Shown piece after piece: positions 22,158 to 30,882 of a stretch of 64,000 nucleotides of DNA. The number at the start of each line of letters is the position of its first letter. Position 1 is the stretch's first letter. A model generated the notes under the pieces. The model made no database searches. It worked only from the letters and a program-made list of their open reading frames with translations, and had not been told where the DNA came from. The stretch comes from Paracoccaceae bacterium. Its GTDB lineage: Bacteria; Pseudomonadota; Alphaproteobacteria; Rhodobacterales; Rhodobacteraceae. The translations under genes and the position numbers were made by a program. Location: positions 62,001 to 126,000 of the forward strand of contig JANQRE010000008.1 in the NCBI GenBank assembly GCA_028284705.1, in the 5' to 3' direction.

Positions 22158-22193
22158 AAAAAAGCCCCGTCGCTCTTGGGGAGACGACGGGGC
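22158..22193 (-). terminator. Intrinsic terminator after ccrM
   Basis: Nine-base arms GCCCCGTCG and CGACGGGGC enclose a 12-base loop. On the minus strand the stem is followed by a run of six T. It lies 41 bases beyond the ccrM stop in the direction of transcription. Confidence 0.85.
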
Positions 22194-22233
22194 AGTATGT
22201 GCTGCGGTTTTTGCCGCAGGCACAGGCGGTAAC

Positions 22234-23346
<1,113 letters not shown>

Positions 23347-23388
23347 TCATGCGCTTTTCGCGCTTATCGGATGTGTTGGGGTAAGCAT

Positions 23389-23404
23389 GAGTCAAAGGCG
23401 AATC
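23389..23404 (-). promoter_or_regulatory. Pair of GANTC sites upstream of ccrM
   Basis: GAGTC at 23389 and GAATC at 23400 both match GANTC, 55-70 bases before the ccrM start codon in a 108-base gap after rnhB. In Caulobacter, methylation of GANTC sites in the ccrM leader represses the gene. The same logic here is an inference from position. Confidence 0.45.
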
Positions 23405-23442
23405 GCTGTCAAAAGTAATAAATTTCAAAGGCTTATTATTTT

Positions 23443-24051
23443 TTATCGACACAAGATATTGTGGACCGGTTTGAAAGATCTGCGATGATGTTGTGTGACC
23501 CCGTGTTGCTCTAATGCACGGATATGCTCTTTGGTCGGGTAGCCCATATTTTTGCCCCAATTGAAGGCGGGGTGTTGTTGCCCTAATGCCATCATGATCC
23601 GATCCCGCGTGACTTTCGCCAGAATGGACGCCGCCGCGATGGTGAGCGAGCGGCCGTCGCCTTTGACAATCGGCGTGGCGGGCATGGTGAGACCGGCAGG
23701 TATCTTGTTGCCATCGACCAGCACGTGATCGACCGCGCCAAGTGCCTCGACCGCGCGCTGCATGGCGAGGTGGGAGGCGTGGTAGATGTTGAGCGCGTCG
23801 ATTTCCGCGACCGTGGCTTCGGCGACGCCATGGCGGGTTGAGGCTCGGATTTCATCGAATAGGCGTTCGCGCTTCTTGAGGGAGAGCTTCTTGGAATCGT
23901 CGAGCCCTTCGGGGATCGCATCGGGGTCGAGGATCACAGCCGCCGCGACGACCGGTCCGGCGAGCGGACCGCGCCCGGCCTCATCGGTCCCAGCAATCCG
24001 TGTGATACCTTGAGCAAGCAGAGCGGTTTCAAATTCGAGAGTTGGTGCCAC
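23443..24051 (-). CDS. rnhB: Ribonuclease HII
   Basis: This enzyme cuts RNA in RNA-DNA hybrids and at single ribonucleotides. Active-site acid residues occur in GTDEAGRGPLAGPVVAAAVI, in DHVLVDGNKIP and in KVTRDRIM; KGDGRSLTIAAASILAK and MGYPTKEHIRAL are family-typical. I choose the GTG at 24051 (202 residues) because GAAGGGA stands five bases upstream. Longer ATG starts at 24075 and 24090 lack ribosome sites and run into the terminator of the upstream gene. Confidence 0.92.
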   Translation of the reverse strand: MAPTLEFETALLAQGITRIAGTDEAGRGPLAGPVVAAAVILDPDAIPEGLDDSKKLSLKKRERLFDEIRASTRHGVAEATVAEIDALNIYHASHLAMQRAVEALGAVDHVLVDGNKIPAGLTMPATPIVKGDGRSLTIAAASILAKVTRDRIMMALGQQHPAFNWGKNMGYPTKEHIRALEQHGVTQHHRRSFKPVHNILCR

Positions 24052-24087
24052 GATATTCCCTTCCGAGCGGGACATAAGCACAGAAAT

Positions 24088-24119
24088 CAAAACGGGGCGA
24101 CCAGGTTTGGCCGCCCCGT
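24088..24119 (-). terminator. Intrinsic terminator after the duplicated-Cys exported protein
   Basis: Arms ACGGGGCG and CGCCCCGT with a 12-base loop are followed on the minus strand by TTTT. It lies 24 bases beyond the stop of the 139-residue exported protein and just before rnhB, so rnhB likely has its own promoter downstream of it or depends on read-through. Confidence 0.75.
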
Positions 24120-24143
24120 CTCACTGCTCACGCCTGTCTAGGA

Positions 24144-24563
24144 TCAGGCGCGCCAACCGTGCTTGCGCAGGCATCGCTTCGTATAGAAGCGACGCGGACC
24201 GCTATTGGTGCGTGCTTCACGCAGACAGTTGCGCGGGGGCGCAAATTTCGCGACGTTGCGCATGCACCTCGCGGCGTAGACCTCACGCACGCCGCGATGG
24301 GTCCATTGCTCTCGCAGGCAACGGGCGGGAGCGACCTTGCGCTTCTGGACGTGGCGCGGGGTCACTGCAGGACGGTGCGGACGATGGGTCCGCGCAACCG
24401 GTTCATTGTCGTCATCGATCACCGCAGCGATGATGCCGAGAAGGGCGAGACCGGCGAGGATTTTGCCAACATCCTCATCCGCGCGGGCCGGCGCCGTCGT
24501 CGCGGTTAGGGATGTCAGGAAAATCGTCAGGCTCAGGCCGATGGCGGAAAGGGTTCGGGTCAT
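24144..24563 (-). CDS. Exported basic protein with duplicated C-x17-C module
   Basis: A 139-residue protein with a signal peptide (SLTIFLTSLTATTAPARA) and GGAG eight bases before the ATG at 24563. A second hydrophobic stretch with a small acidic patch (LAGLALLGIIAAVIDDDNEP) follows. A strongly basic C-terminal half contains two copies of one motif: CLREQWTHRGVREVYAARC and CLREARTNSGPRRFYTKRC, each with 17 residues between cysteines. This suggests two disulfide-closed loops in the periplasm. I do not recognise the family or function. Confidence 0.75.
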   Translation of the reverse strand: MTRTLSAIGLSLTIFLTSLTATTAPARADEDVGKILAGLALLGIIAAVIDDDNEPVARTHRPHRPAVTPRHVQKRKVAPARCLREQWTHRGVREVYAARCMRNVAKFAPPRNCLREARTNSGPRRFYTKRCLRKHGWRA

Positions 24564-24720
24564 GAGGTGTGCTCCTGGTTTTGGCAACTGTGACCGGTTT
24601 GCGGTCGGTGTGGGTCAAATCTGGAGCGGGATGGGCTTGTCTCTCAATGACACCCAAGTGTTACCCGATGACAGGGGGTCTGATATTGAATAACAGTCCT
24701 GCTCAACGCATGTTACGCCC

Positions 24721-25017
24721 ATGAAAACAAAGACACTTCTCTCTGCGGCCGCAATCTTGGCCGCCATCGCGATCACGCCTGCGCATGCGGCGTGTTTTGC
24801 TGATTATAAGGCCAAAAAGGACGGCCCTTTGCAGCTTCACTACGGTGTTATGGAACTGCCGGACAATGCCTGCGGGTCGCGCAATGCCGCCGCGAGTGCC
24901 ATCGCTGGACGGCTGGCGGCACAGGGCTGGACGCTTCTGAATGTCTTGTCCATCTTTGATGGCAGCCAATTGCAAGGGAAGAAGGCCAGTGCCGGACAAT
25001 ATTTCCTCCGATTCTAA
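24721..25017 (+). CDS. Small exported protein of unknown function
   Basis: A 98-residue protein with a signal peptide (LLSAAAILAAIAITPAHA, cleavage before ACFADYK). The mature part is about 75 residues with two cysteines (ACFADYKAKKDGPLQLHYG and NACGSRNAA). The stretch VLSIFDGSQLQGKKASAGQYFLRF resembles small periplasmic proteins I have no name for. Its last 29 bases overlap the start of the membrane winged-helix gene, so they are probably cotranscribed. Confidence 0.75.
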   Translation: MKTKTLLSAAAILAAIAITPAHAACFADYKAKKDGPLQLHYGVMELPDNACGSRNAAASAIAGRLAAQGWTLLNVLSIFDGSQLQGKKASAGQYFLRF

Positions 25018-25690
25018 AGGCATCACGCCGGGGCAGGTGATTGTCGGCGGCGTGATCGCGATTGTGCTGATCCTCGGCGTCGCGGCGATGGTCCTGTTCA
25101 TGAACTTGCCCGATGCCAACGCGTTCAATATGCGGGTGGAGCGGTTGTTCGTGGAGAATGACGCGCTCACCGGTCAAAGCGAGATCAAGCTGTTGGAAAT
25201 TCTCGCGGGCTCCGGCACGGCGTTCTCGGAGACCCTATCGTCCTACCGGTTCATCATCTTTGTGCTGATGGTCTTTGCCACGGCACTTCTGATCGCGACA
25301 CTGATCTTTCTTGTGTTCCTCGTGACCCTGTCGAAACGACTGAGCGAGATCGAAAAGACCGGCATTCAGGTGAACTCGCTGGTTGTGCATCGCGCCGACC
25401 GCTCCGTGCAGATCAACGATATGGAGTTCAAGCTGACCGAAGCCGCACTTGAAACATTGAGCGTATTGGCCGAGGCGCGGCTGGACGATGACATCCTGTC
25501 GGGGCTTGAGATCGAGGCGATGATCTCCGGCAAGCCGGAAGTGGAATGCGATGAAGCGTCCGGTGCGACACGGATCAAACGGCTGCGGGACCATCTGGGC
25601 AATCAGATGATCTCCGAACTTCTGATCAAGAATATCGCGCGCAAGGGGTATGTGCTGGCCGTGGAGCCATCCGCCATTCGCATGGAGTGA
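24989..25690 (+). CDS. Membrane-anchored winged-helix (OmpR/ToxR-type DNA-binding) protein
   Basis: A 233-residue protein if it starts at GTG 24989, with GAAGG upstream. Two membrane segments are clear, about 16-40 (VIVGGVIAIVLILGVAAMVL) and 88-113 (FIIFVLMVFATALLIATLIF), with a roughly 45-residue loop between. The C-terminal part (about 145-228) reads as an OmpR-like winged helix: FKLTEAALETLSVLAEARLD, then TRIKRLRDHLG and IKNIARKGYVLAVE. With two helices the winged helix would be cytoplasmic, the reverse order of ToxR. No receiver or kinase is attached. A start at 24941 is possible but overlaps the upstream gene more. Confidence 0.75.
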   Translation: MPDNISSDSKGITPGQVIVGGVIAIVLILGVAAMVLFMNLPDANAFNMRVERLFVENDALTGQSEIKLLEILAGSGTAFSETLSSYRFIIFVLMVFATALLIATLIFLVFLVTLSKRLSEIEKTGIQVNSLVVHRADRSVQINDMEFKLTEAALETLSVLAEARLDDDILSGLEIEAMISGKPEVECDEASGATRIKRLRDHLGNQMISELLIKNIARKGYVLAVEPSAIRME

Positions 25691-25691
25691 C

Positions 25692-25768
25692 TGGCGATCC
25701 CGGCAGGATTCGAACCTGCAACCTGCCCCTTAGGAGGGGGCTGCTCTATCCAGTTGAGCCACGGGACC
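25692..25768 (-). tRNA. tRNA-Arg (anticodon CCT)
   Basis: On the minus strand the sequence begins GGTCCCG and ends CGGGATC-G-CCA, a complete acceptor stem with one G-T pair and an encoded CCA. The anticodon loop CTCCTAA gives anticodon CCT, reading AGG. D-loop AACTGGAT and T-arm GGTTCGAATCC are normal. It is the only tRNA seen in the window. Confidence 0.95.
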
Positions 25769-25809
25769 GGCCGAAGGCTTTGTGTCCAATTCTGAGAGGC
25801 AGAGCAATG

Positions 25810-25849
25810 AAAAAGGGGAGGCGAATTTGGCCCAACACCTCCCCTTTTT
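25810..25849. terminator. Strong bidirectional stem-loop between tRNA-Arg and the LacI-type gene
   Basis: Perfect 12-base arms AAAAAGGGGAGG and CCTCCCCTTTTT surround a 16-base loop, giving a T-run on both strands. It lies upstream of tRNA-Arg and of the divergent regulator gene, where no annotated gene ends. It may end a short untranslated transcript started in the 25.85-25.95 kb region. Confidence 0.7.
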
Positions 25850-25900
25850 GCAATCCGCAGCGCTCCGAGGAGTTCTGGCGAATGTAATTTCGTGACGCGA

Positions 25901-25914
25901 TGTTAGCGTTAACA
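25901..25914. promoter_or_regulatory. GntR-type LacI-family operator candidate
   Basis: TGTTAGCGTTAACA is a 14-bp near-palindrome (one mismatch) with a central CG. It resembles operators bound by GntR-like LacI-family proteins such as E. coli GntR (TGTTACCGGTAACA). It stands 91 bases before the start of a GntR-like LacI-family gene, so autoregulation is likely by inference. Confidence 0.5.
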
Positions 25915-26005
25915 GTTGTCTTGCTAACCTGTTGAACGCGCTTGGACAAGGCAGAAAATTGGCGCTATCAGTTCACAATCACTGTCTTGAACCGTTGAGG
26001 CGTCC

Positions 26006-27046
26006 GTGTCTGACAAGCCTGCTCCCGAATACCGCCATCGCCTGACCTTACGAGATGTATCGGAAGCGTCCGGCGTCAGCGAGATGACCGTCAGTCGGGT
26101 CCTGCGCAATCGCGGCGACGTCTCGGAGGCGACGCGCACCAAGGTTTTGGAAGCCGCGAAATCGCTTGGCTATGTGCCGAACAAGATCGCAGGCGCGCTT
26201 GCGTCGAACCGGGTGAATCTGGTCGGTGTGATCATTCCAAGCCTGTCGAACATGGTGTTTCCGGAAGTCATGATGGGCATCAGCCGGGTGCTGGATGACA
26301 CGGCTCTGCAGCCGGTGGTGGGCGTCACAGGCTACGAGCCAGAGAAGGAAGAAAGCGTCATTTTCGAGATGCTGTCCTGGCGCCCCACTGGTCTGATCGT
26401 CGCCGGACTGGAACATACCGAGGCCGCGCAAGCGATGATGCGTAATGCCGGCATTCCGATTGTCGAGATCATGGACACAGATGGCGAGGCGATTGATGCC
26501 TGTGTGGGGATTTCGCACACCCGTGCGGGGCGGGAGACGGCCAAAGAAATTCTTGCCCGTGGCTATCGCAAGATCGGGTTTTTGGGCACCAAAATGCCGC
26601 TCGATCACCGGGCGAGAAAGCGGTTTGAGGGGTTTAGTGAGGTTCTGAAAGAAGCTGGGGTCTCGCTTTTGGCGAAAGACTACTATTCTGGGGGCTCGTC
26701 CCTGGCGCAGGGCCGTGACATGACGGCGGCGCTTCTGGAGGCGCAACCAGACCTCGATTGCATTTACTATTCCAACGATATGATTGGGGCCGGTGGGCTG
26801 CTTTATTGCCTCGATAAGGGGATCGATGTGCCGGGTCAGATCGGTCTGGCGGGATTCAATGGTGTTGAATTGATTGACGGATTGCCGAAGCGGTTGGCGA
26901 CGATGGACGCCGGTCGCCGGGAGATCGGGGAGCATTCGGCGCGCTACATCGCTGCCAGTGTCGAGCCCAATGAGGGCACCGAAATCAAGAAACGGGTCGA
27001 GATTTCGCCGCGGTTTGCGCCGGGAGAGACGTTGCGCGATCCGTAA
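26006..27046 (+). CDS. LacI-family transcriptional regulator, GntR (gluconate) type
   Basis: A 346-residue protein. The DNA-binding domain spans about 12-65: LTLRDVSEASGVSEMTVSRV and the hinge helix region GYVPNKIAGALASNR. The sugar-binding domain follows (VNLVGVIIPSLSNMVFPEVM, then MLSWRPTGLIVAGLEHT). It resembles E. coli GntR along its length, so the ligand may be gluconate or a related sugar acid. No gluconate kinase or transporter is linked here, so it probably acts on distant genes. The GTG start has GAGG upstream. Upstream is a matching operator. Confidence 0.88.
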   Translation: MSDKPAPEYRHRLTLRDVSEASGVSEMTVSRVLRNRGDVSEATRTKVLEAAKSLGYVPNKIAGALASNRVNLVGVIIPSLSNMVFPEVMMGISRVLDDTALQPVVGVTGYEPEKEESVIFEMLSWRPTGLIVAGLEHTEAAQAMMRNAGIPIVEIMDTDGEAIDACVGISHTRAGRETAKEILARGYRKIGFLGTKMPLDHRARKRFEGFSEVLKEAGVSLLAKDYYSGGSSLAQGRDMTAALLEAQPDLDCIYYSNDMIGAGGLLYCLDKGIDVPGQIGLAGFNGVELIDGLPKRLATMDAGRREIGEHSARYIAASVEPNEGTEIKKRVEISPRFAPGETLRDP

Positions 27047-27130
27047 ACGCAGCGCACGCATCGTTTACAATGGCTTAAAGACGCACTGATACGCGCAGGG
27101 TGTTGTCTTACCATTCCGATCGCCTCATGC

Positions 27131-27928
27131 ATGCCACAGGACCAAGCCGTAACCGACTCCTCGGACGACCGCGCCCTACGCAATCTGCGCAGGCGGGCCC
27201 GTTATTTGACGGGGGATACCCGCGTTGGAAACGCGCTGGCGAAGGCAACGTCGCAGGTCATGTCCGGCAATTTGCCAAGACAACACCCCAAAGAGCCGCG
27301 CAGCCTGCAACTTTATCGCGCCCTTCATATGCTTCATCCGGAATTGGCGGATTCCATTGATCTCATGGCATGCGCGGCGCAAACCCTTGAAACAATTGAA
27401 CATTGTAGCAAGCTGCAGGTCGCGAACATCCTCGACATCGACCATTCTGATGAGCGGCTGCTGGCGGCGCTTCGGAAGAGGCGTATCCAGCCCGACAAAC
27501 GCCGGATTCTCATTGTCGAGGATGAAGCGCTTTTGGCCATGGATATCTGCAACGCGATCACGGAATGCGGAAATTCGATTGTCGGGGTCTCGCGGACCGG
27601 TGCCGAAGCCGTAGAGGCTGCGATCCGTGTTAAGCCGGACATCATCGTCTCGGACTTAGCGCTGGCCGATGGATCGTCCGGCACTGAGGCGGTCTCGGTG
27701 ATTGAGTCCCGCCACGAGCATATCCCCGTAGTGATCCTGACCGGCACACCGGACCTTGTGTTGACCGAAGATCCCGACGATCCGATTTACGTGCTCGCGA
27801 AACCGCATGAGCCGGAACAGTTGCAATTGATGATGGCGCTGGCGCTCAGACCTGGGTCGGAACTTCCCTCACTTCGCGGGACGGGGTCCGGCGAAGAACC
27901 AGATCAAGAGCCCAATAACGGGGAGTAG
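27131..27928 (+). CDS. PhyR-like response regulator (sigma-like N-terminus plus receiver)
   Basis: A 265-residue protein. The C-terminal receiver (about 128-245) has ILIVEDEALLAMDI, phospho-acceptor Asp in PDIIVSDLALADGSSGTEAV, T in VVILTGTP and K in LAKPHEPE. The N-terminal part resembles the sigma-factor mimic domain of PhyR: LRRRARYLTGDTRVG, and VANILDIDHSDERLLAALRK as a region-4-like helix set. PhyR binds the anti-sigma NepR when phosphorylated to free EcfG. Neither nepR nor ecfG is adjacent, unlike the usual alphaproteobacterial arrangement. The end overlaps the convergent small membrane gene by 60 bases. Confidence 0.78.
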   Translation: MPQDQAVTDSSDDRALRNLRRRARYLTGDTRVGNALAKATSQVMSGNLPRQHPKEPRSLQLYRALHMLHPELADSIDLMACAAQTLETIEHCSKLQVANILDIDHSDERLLAALRKRRIQPDKRRILIVEDEALLAMDICNAITECGNSIVGVSRTGAEAVEAAIRVKPDIIVSDLALADGSSGTEAVSVIESRHEHIPVVILTGTPDLVLTEDPDDPIYVLAKPHEPEQLQLMMALALRPGSELPSLRGTGSGEEPDQEPNNGE

Positions 27929-28045
27929 GACAACCAGCAGGACCCAGAGGACTTTCTGCGCGGTTGTTTCATTCGATCCGATGATCATCGCAATCGCCCA
28001 GATATCGAGGGCGAAGATTATGATGCCAAACAGTGTATTGAACAT
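27869..28045 (-). CDS. Small PLDc_N-type membrane protein
   Basis: A 58-residue protein with two membrane helices: NTLFGIIIFALDIWAIAMII and KVLWVLLVVLLPVIGLLIWF, separated by GSNETTAQ and ending FAGPRPAK. This is the pattern of the phospholipase-D-nuclease N-terminal (PLDc_N) family of small membrane proteins, whose role is unclear. The ATG at 28045 has CGGAG upstream. Its last 60 bases overlap the PhyR-like gene in the opposite direction. Confidence 0.8.
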   Translation of the reverse strand: MFNTLFGIIIFALDIWAIAMIIGSNETTAQKVLWVLLVVLLPVIGLLIWFFAGPRPAK

Positions 28046-28105
28046 GGCGCGCTCCGGCTTGCTGTGCACTCGCATCTAAACATGAAGGCACGGTTTTGCC
28101 AGCGT

Positions 28106-29332
28106 TCAGAGGGCCTGACCGCGCATCAATCTGGGCAAGTCGCCCGTCAAACCAGCCGCTTCTCGCATGAAAGCACGTCGTGCCGGGGGCAGGGCATTGA
28201 TCAAACCCATGCCGAGGTCTCGAGCCGTGCGAAGGGCGGGGTTATCATTGGAAAACAGTGCGTTGAACGTGTCTGTCGCCTTGGAAAGGACCGTGCTGTC
28301 GAAACGCCGCCAGAGGGCATAGCGCTCCAGAACATCCGGTGCACCGATATCCTCGCCACGTCGTTTGGCGTCCACGAGGACTTCGGCCAAGGCAGCAACA
28401 TCACGCAATCCCTGGTTCAAACCCTGACCTGCGATGGGATGGATGCCATGGGCGGCGTCGCCGATCAAAGCGATGCGATCTGCGATCAGGGAGGCCGCGA
28501 TGGTCTGGTTGAGCGGGTAGGAGAACCGGGCGCCGGCGACGTGCAACGCTCCTAGGAAATCCCCGAATGCGGGGCGCAGCGCAGTGATGAAATCCTCGTC
28601 CGAGAGCATCGCAAGTTCGGCAGCGCGAGCGTTGGTTTCCGCCCAGACTATAGAGCTGCGATTGCCGGTCAGGGGCAGGATCGCCAGCGGTCCCGCAGGC
28701 ATGAAGAACTGATGTGCGATGCCGTTATGTGGCTTTTTATGGCCAATCGCGGCAACAAGGGCGGTCTGCCCGTAGTCCTTGAAACTGCGGCTGATCCCGG
28801 CCCGCTCGGCCGTTCCGCTTTTGCGCCCGTCGCAGCCGATGATGAGGCGCGCGGTCAGGTCGAGACCATCGGAAAGGGTAACCGTGGCTTTGCCATTCTC
28901 GACCTTCTGCGCAATCACCTCGGCGGGCGCGATATGCTCCAGCCTGTCGGAGGCAGCGACCTTGTCGAGAAAAGCACGTCGCAAATGGCGATCTTCGACC
29001 ATATGCCCGACTGGACCTTCGCCAAGTTCAGCATGGTCGAAATGCATCCAGAATGGGGAGGGTCCTTCGCCTGCGCGCCCATCGGTGACTTTGATCTCGT
29101 TCATCGGTTGCGCGTCGGGTGCGATGGTCGGCCACAATCCGATGGCGTCGAGTGCGCGTGTGGACGCCAAAGCAAGTGCATAAGAGCGACCGTCAAACTC
29201 CTTAAGTATTTGGGTTTCAACGGGAAGTCGATCAATCAGAGTGACCTTCATCCCGCCGCTGACCAGGGCCAGCGCCAAGGCGCAGCCATTCAACCCGCCG
29301 CCGACAATAATGATATCGCGTGTCTCATTCAT
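28106..29332 (-). CDS. UbiH/UbiF/COQ6-family FAD monooxygenase (ubiquinone hydroxylase)
   Basis: A 408-residue flavin monooxygenase that probably hydroxylates a ring carbon in ubiquinone synthesis. The N-terminal FAD Rossmann motif is DIIIVGGGLNGCALALALVS. The second FAD motif is LIGDAAHGIHPIAGQGLNQG, followed by LRDVAALAEVL. LIIGCDGRKSG is the conserved DG motif. Which carbon is hydroxylated cannot be told from sequence alone. The start at 29332 is chosen over an upstream in-frame ATG because the family begins at NETRDIII. It is divergent from the amidase gene. Confidence 0.9.
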   Translation of the reverse strand: MNETRDIIIVGGGLNGCALALALVSGGMKVTLIDRLPVETQILKEFDGRSYALALASTRALDAIGLWPTIAPDAQPMNEIKVTDGRAGEGPSPFWMHFDHAELGEGPVGHMVEDRHLRRAFLDKVAASDRLEHIAPAEVIAQKVENGKATVTLSDGLDLTARLIIGCDGRKSGTAERAGISRSFKDYGQTALVAAIGHKKPHNGIAHQFFMPAGPLAILPLTGNRSSIVWAETNARAAELAMLSDEDFITALRPAFGDFLGALHVAGARFSYPLNQTIAASLIADRIALIGDAAHGIHPIAGQGLNQGLRDVAALAEVLVDAKRRGEDIGAPDVLERYALWRRFDSTVLSKATDTFNALFSNDNPALRTARDLGMGLINALPPARRAFMREAAGLTGDLPRLMRGQAL

Positions 29333-29413
29333 CGCGCCAAATATGAGCCGTCTCGCGGGATTGTCCATGCGCTGTCCTGCCGCTACGGTCGCGAGGCTGG
29401 CAGGAGGTGACCC

Positions 29414-30745
29414 ATGGCTCAGGAATGGTTAACGGCGACCGCATCCGATCTGGGGCGTGGGATCGGCAAGGGCGAGATTGATCCTGTCGCCTTGACCGAG
29501 ACCTATCTGACGGCAGCGAAATCCCACGAGTTGAGCGACCGCATCTACGCGCGCTTGACCGAGGAGCGGGCCTTGGCCGAAGCAGAGGCCGCGTCAAAAC
29601 GGGCGAGGCTGGGCGTGCGCAAAGGGTTGCTGGATGGGGTGCCGATCTCCTGGAAGGACCTCTTCGATACGGGCGGCATAGCCACGGAGGCGGGATCGGC
29701 CTTGCTCAAGGGTCGTGTTCCGACCCGCGATGCAGTGGTACTGCAAAACGCGACGGCGGCGGGGCTCGTTTGTCTTGGCAAGACGCATATGTCGGAGCTC
29801 GCGTTTTCGGGGCTGGGGCTGAACCCAGTCACCGCAACGCCGCCCTCGGTCAACGATCTCGACGCGGTGTCGGGTGGATCGTCCTCCGGGGCCGCGGCCT
29901 CGGTCGCCTTTGGTCTTGCCGCCGCCGGGATCGGATCCGACACGGGTGGATCAGTGCGCATTCCCTCGGCCTGGAATGATCTTGTCGGATTGAAGACGAC
30001 ACTAGGATTGCTTCCCGTCACGGGAACCGTGCCGCTTTGTGCGAGGTTCGACACCATTGGACCGTTGTGCCGCTCCGTCGAGGATGCGGCGCATCTGCTT
30101 GCGGCCTTGTCGGGGGACAGGGCGCCGGATTTGCGGAATGCGAGCCTCGATGGCACGCGGCTTTTGGTGCTGAAAACCGCCGCGTTTGACGATATCCGCG
30201 ACGCACCTCGCGCAGCGTTTCAATCCGCGGTCGAGCGGTTGCAAGCGGCGGGCGCACTGGTGGTGCGCGGCGAAATTCCGGAGGTAAATGAAGCGCTTGC
30301 GTTATCCGGAGTGCTGTTCTCAGGTGAAGCCTATGCCGAATGGGGCGGCGTGATCGAAGCCAATCCTGATCTGATGTTCCCCGAAATCCTCAACCGGTTC
30401 CGCAGCGGGGCCCAGGTCTTGGCGAAGGACTATATCCAGGGCTGGCGCACCATTGACCGCTGCCGAAAAGCCTTCGCGGATGCGACGGCAGCTTATGACG
30501 CGGTGATCCTGCCCACATCTCCCATTCGCCCCCCCAATCATGAACGGTTGCTCAACGACAGTGAGTATTATGTTACCGAAAATCTGCTGGCGCTGCGGAA
30601 CACGAGGATCGGTAATCTAATGGGCAGCGCGGGGCTGACACTTCCGACCGGTGTCCCATCTTGTGGCATCATGTTCCTCGCCCCACCATATGCTGAGGCA
30701 CCCCTCCTCCGCTTGGGGGCGGCGGCAGAGGAAGCACTCTCCTAA
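29414..30745 (+). CDS. Amidase-signature family hydrolase
   Basis: A 443-residue amidase. The Ser-cisSer-Lys triad context is clear: GVPISWKDLFDTGGIATEAG gives the Lys, AVSGGSSSGAAASVAFGLAA the cis-Ser, and GIGSDTGGSVRIPSAWNDLV the nucleophilic Ser. It resembles GatA-like and stand-alone amidases; gatB/gatC are not next to it, so it is probably a metabolic amidase of unknown substrate. GGAGG lies seven bases before the ATG. Confidence 0.9.
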   Translation: MAQEWLTATASDLGRGIGKGEIDPVALTETYLTAAKSHELSDRIYARLTEERALAEAEAASKRARLGVRKGLLDGVPISWKDLFDTGGIATEAGSALLKGRVPTRDAVVLQNATAAGLVCLGKTHMSELAFSGLGLNPVTATPPSVNDLDAVSGGSSSGAAASVAFGLAAAGIGSDTGGSVRIPSAWNDLVGLKTTLGLLPVTGTVPLCARFDTIGPLCRSVEDAAHLLAALSGDRAPDLRNASLDGTRLLVLKTAAFDDIRDAPRAAFQSAVERLQAAGALVVRGEIPEVNEALALSGVLFSGEAYAEWGGVIEANPDLMFPEILNRFRSGAQVLAKDYIQGWRTIDRCRKAFADATAAYDAVILPTSPIRPPNHERLLNDSEYYVTENLLALRNTRIGNLMGSAGLTLPTGVPSCGIMFLAPPYAEAPLLRLGAAAEEALS

Positions 30746-30882
30746 GGGACCAAAAAGACACAATTAATCCGCCGAAACGGTCAAATTGTCGCCGTTTTTC
30801 TGGACCGGATCGCGGCGCGGGCGTAGATTCACGCCAAACGGGGCGAAATGACCCCGATCTTTGAGGCAGAATTGGCGGTCCT

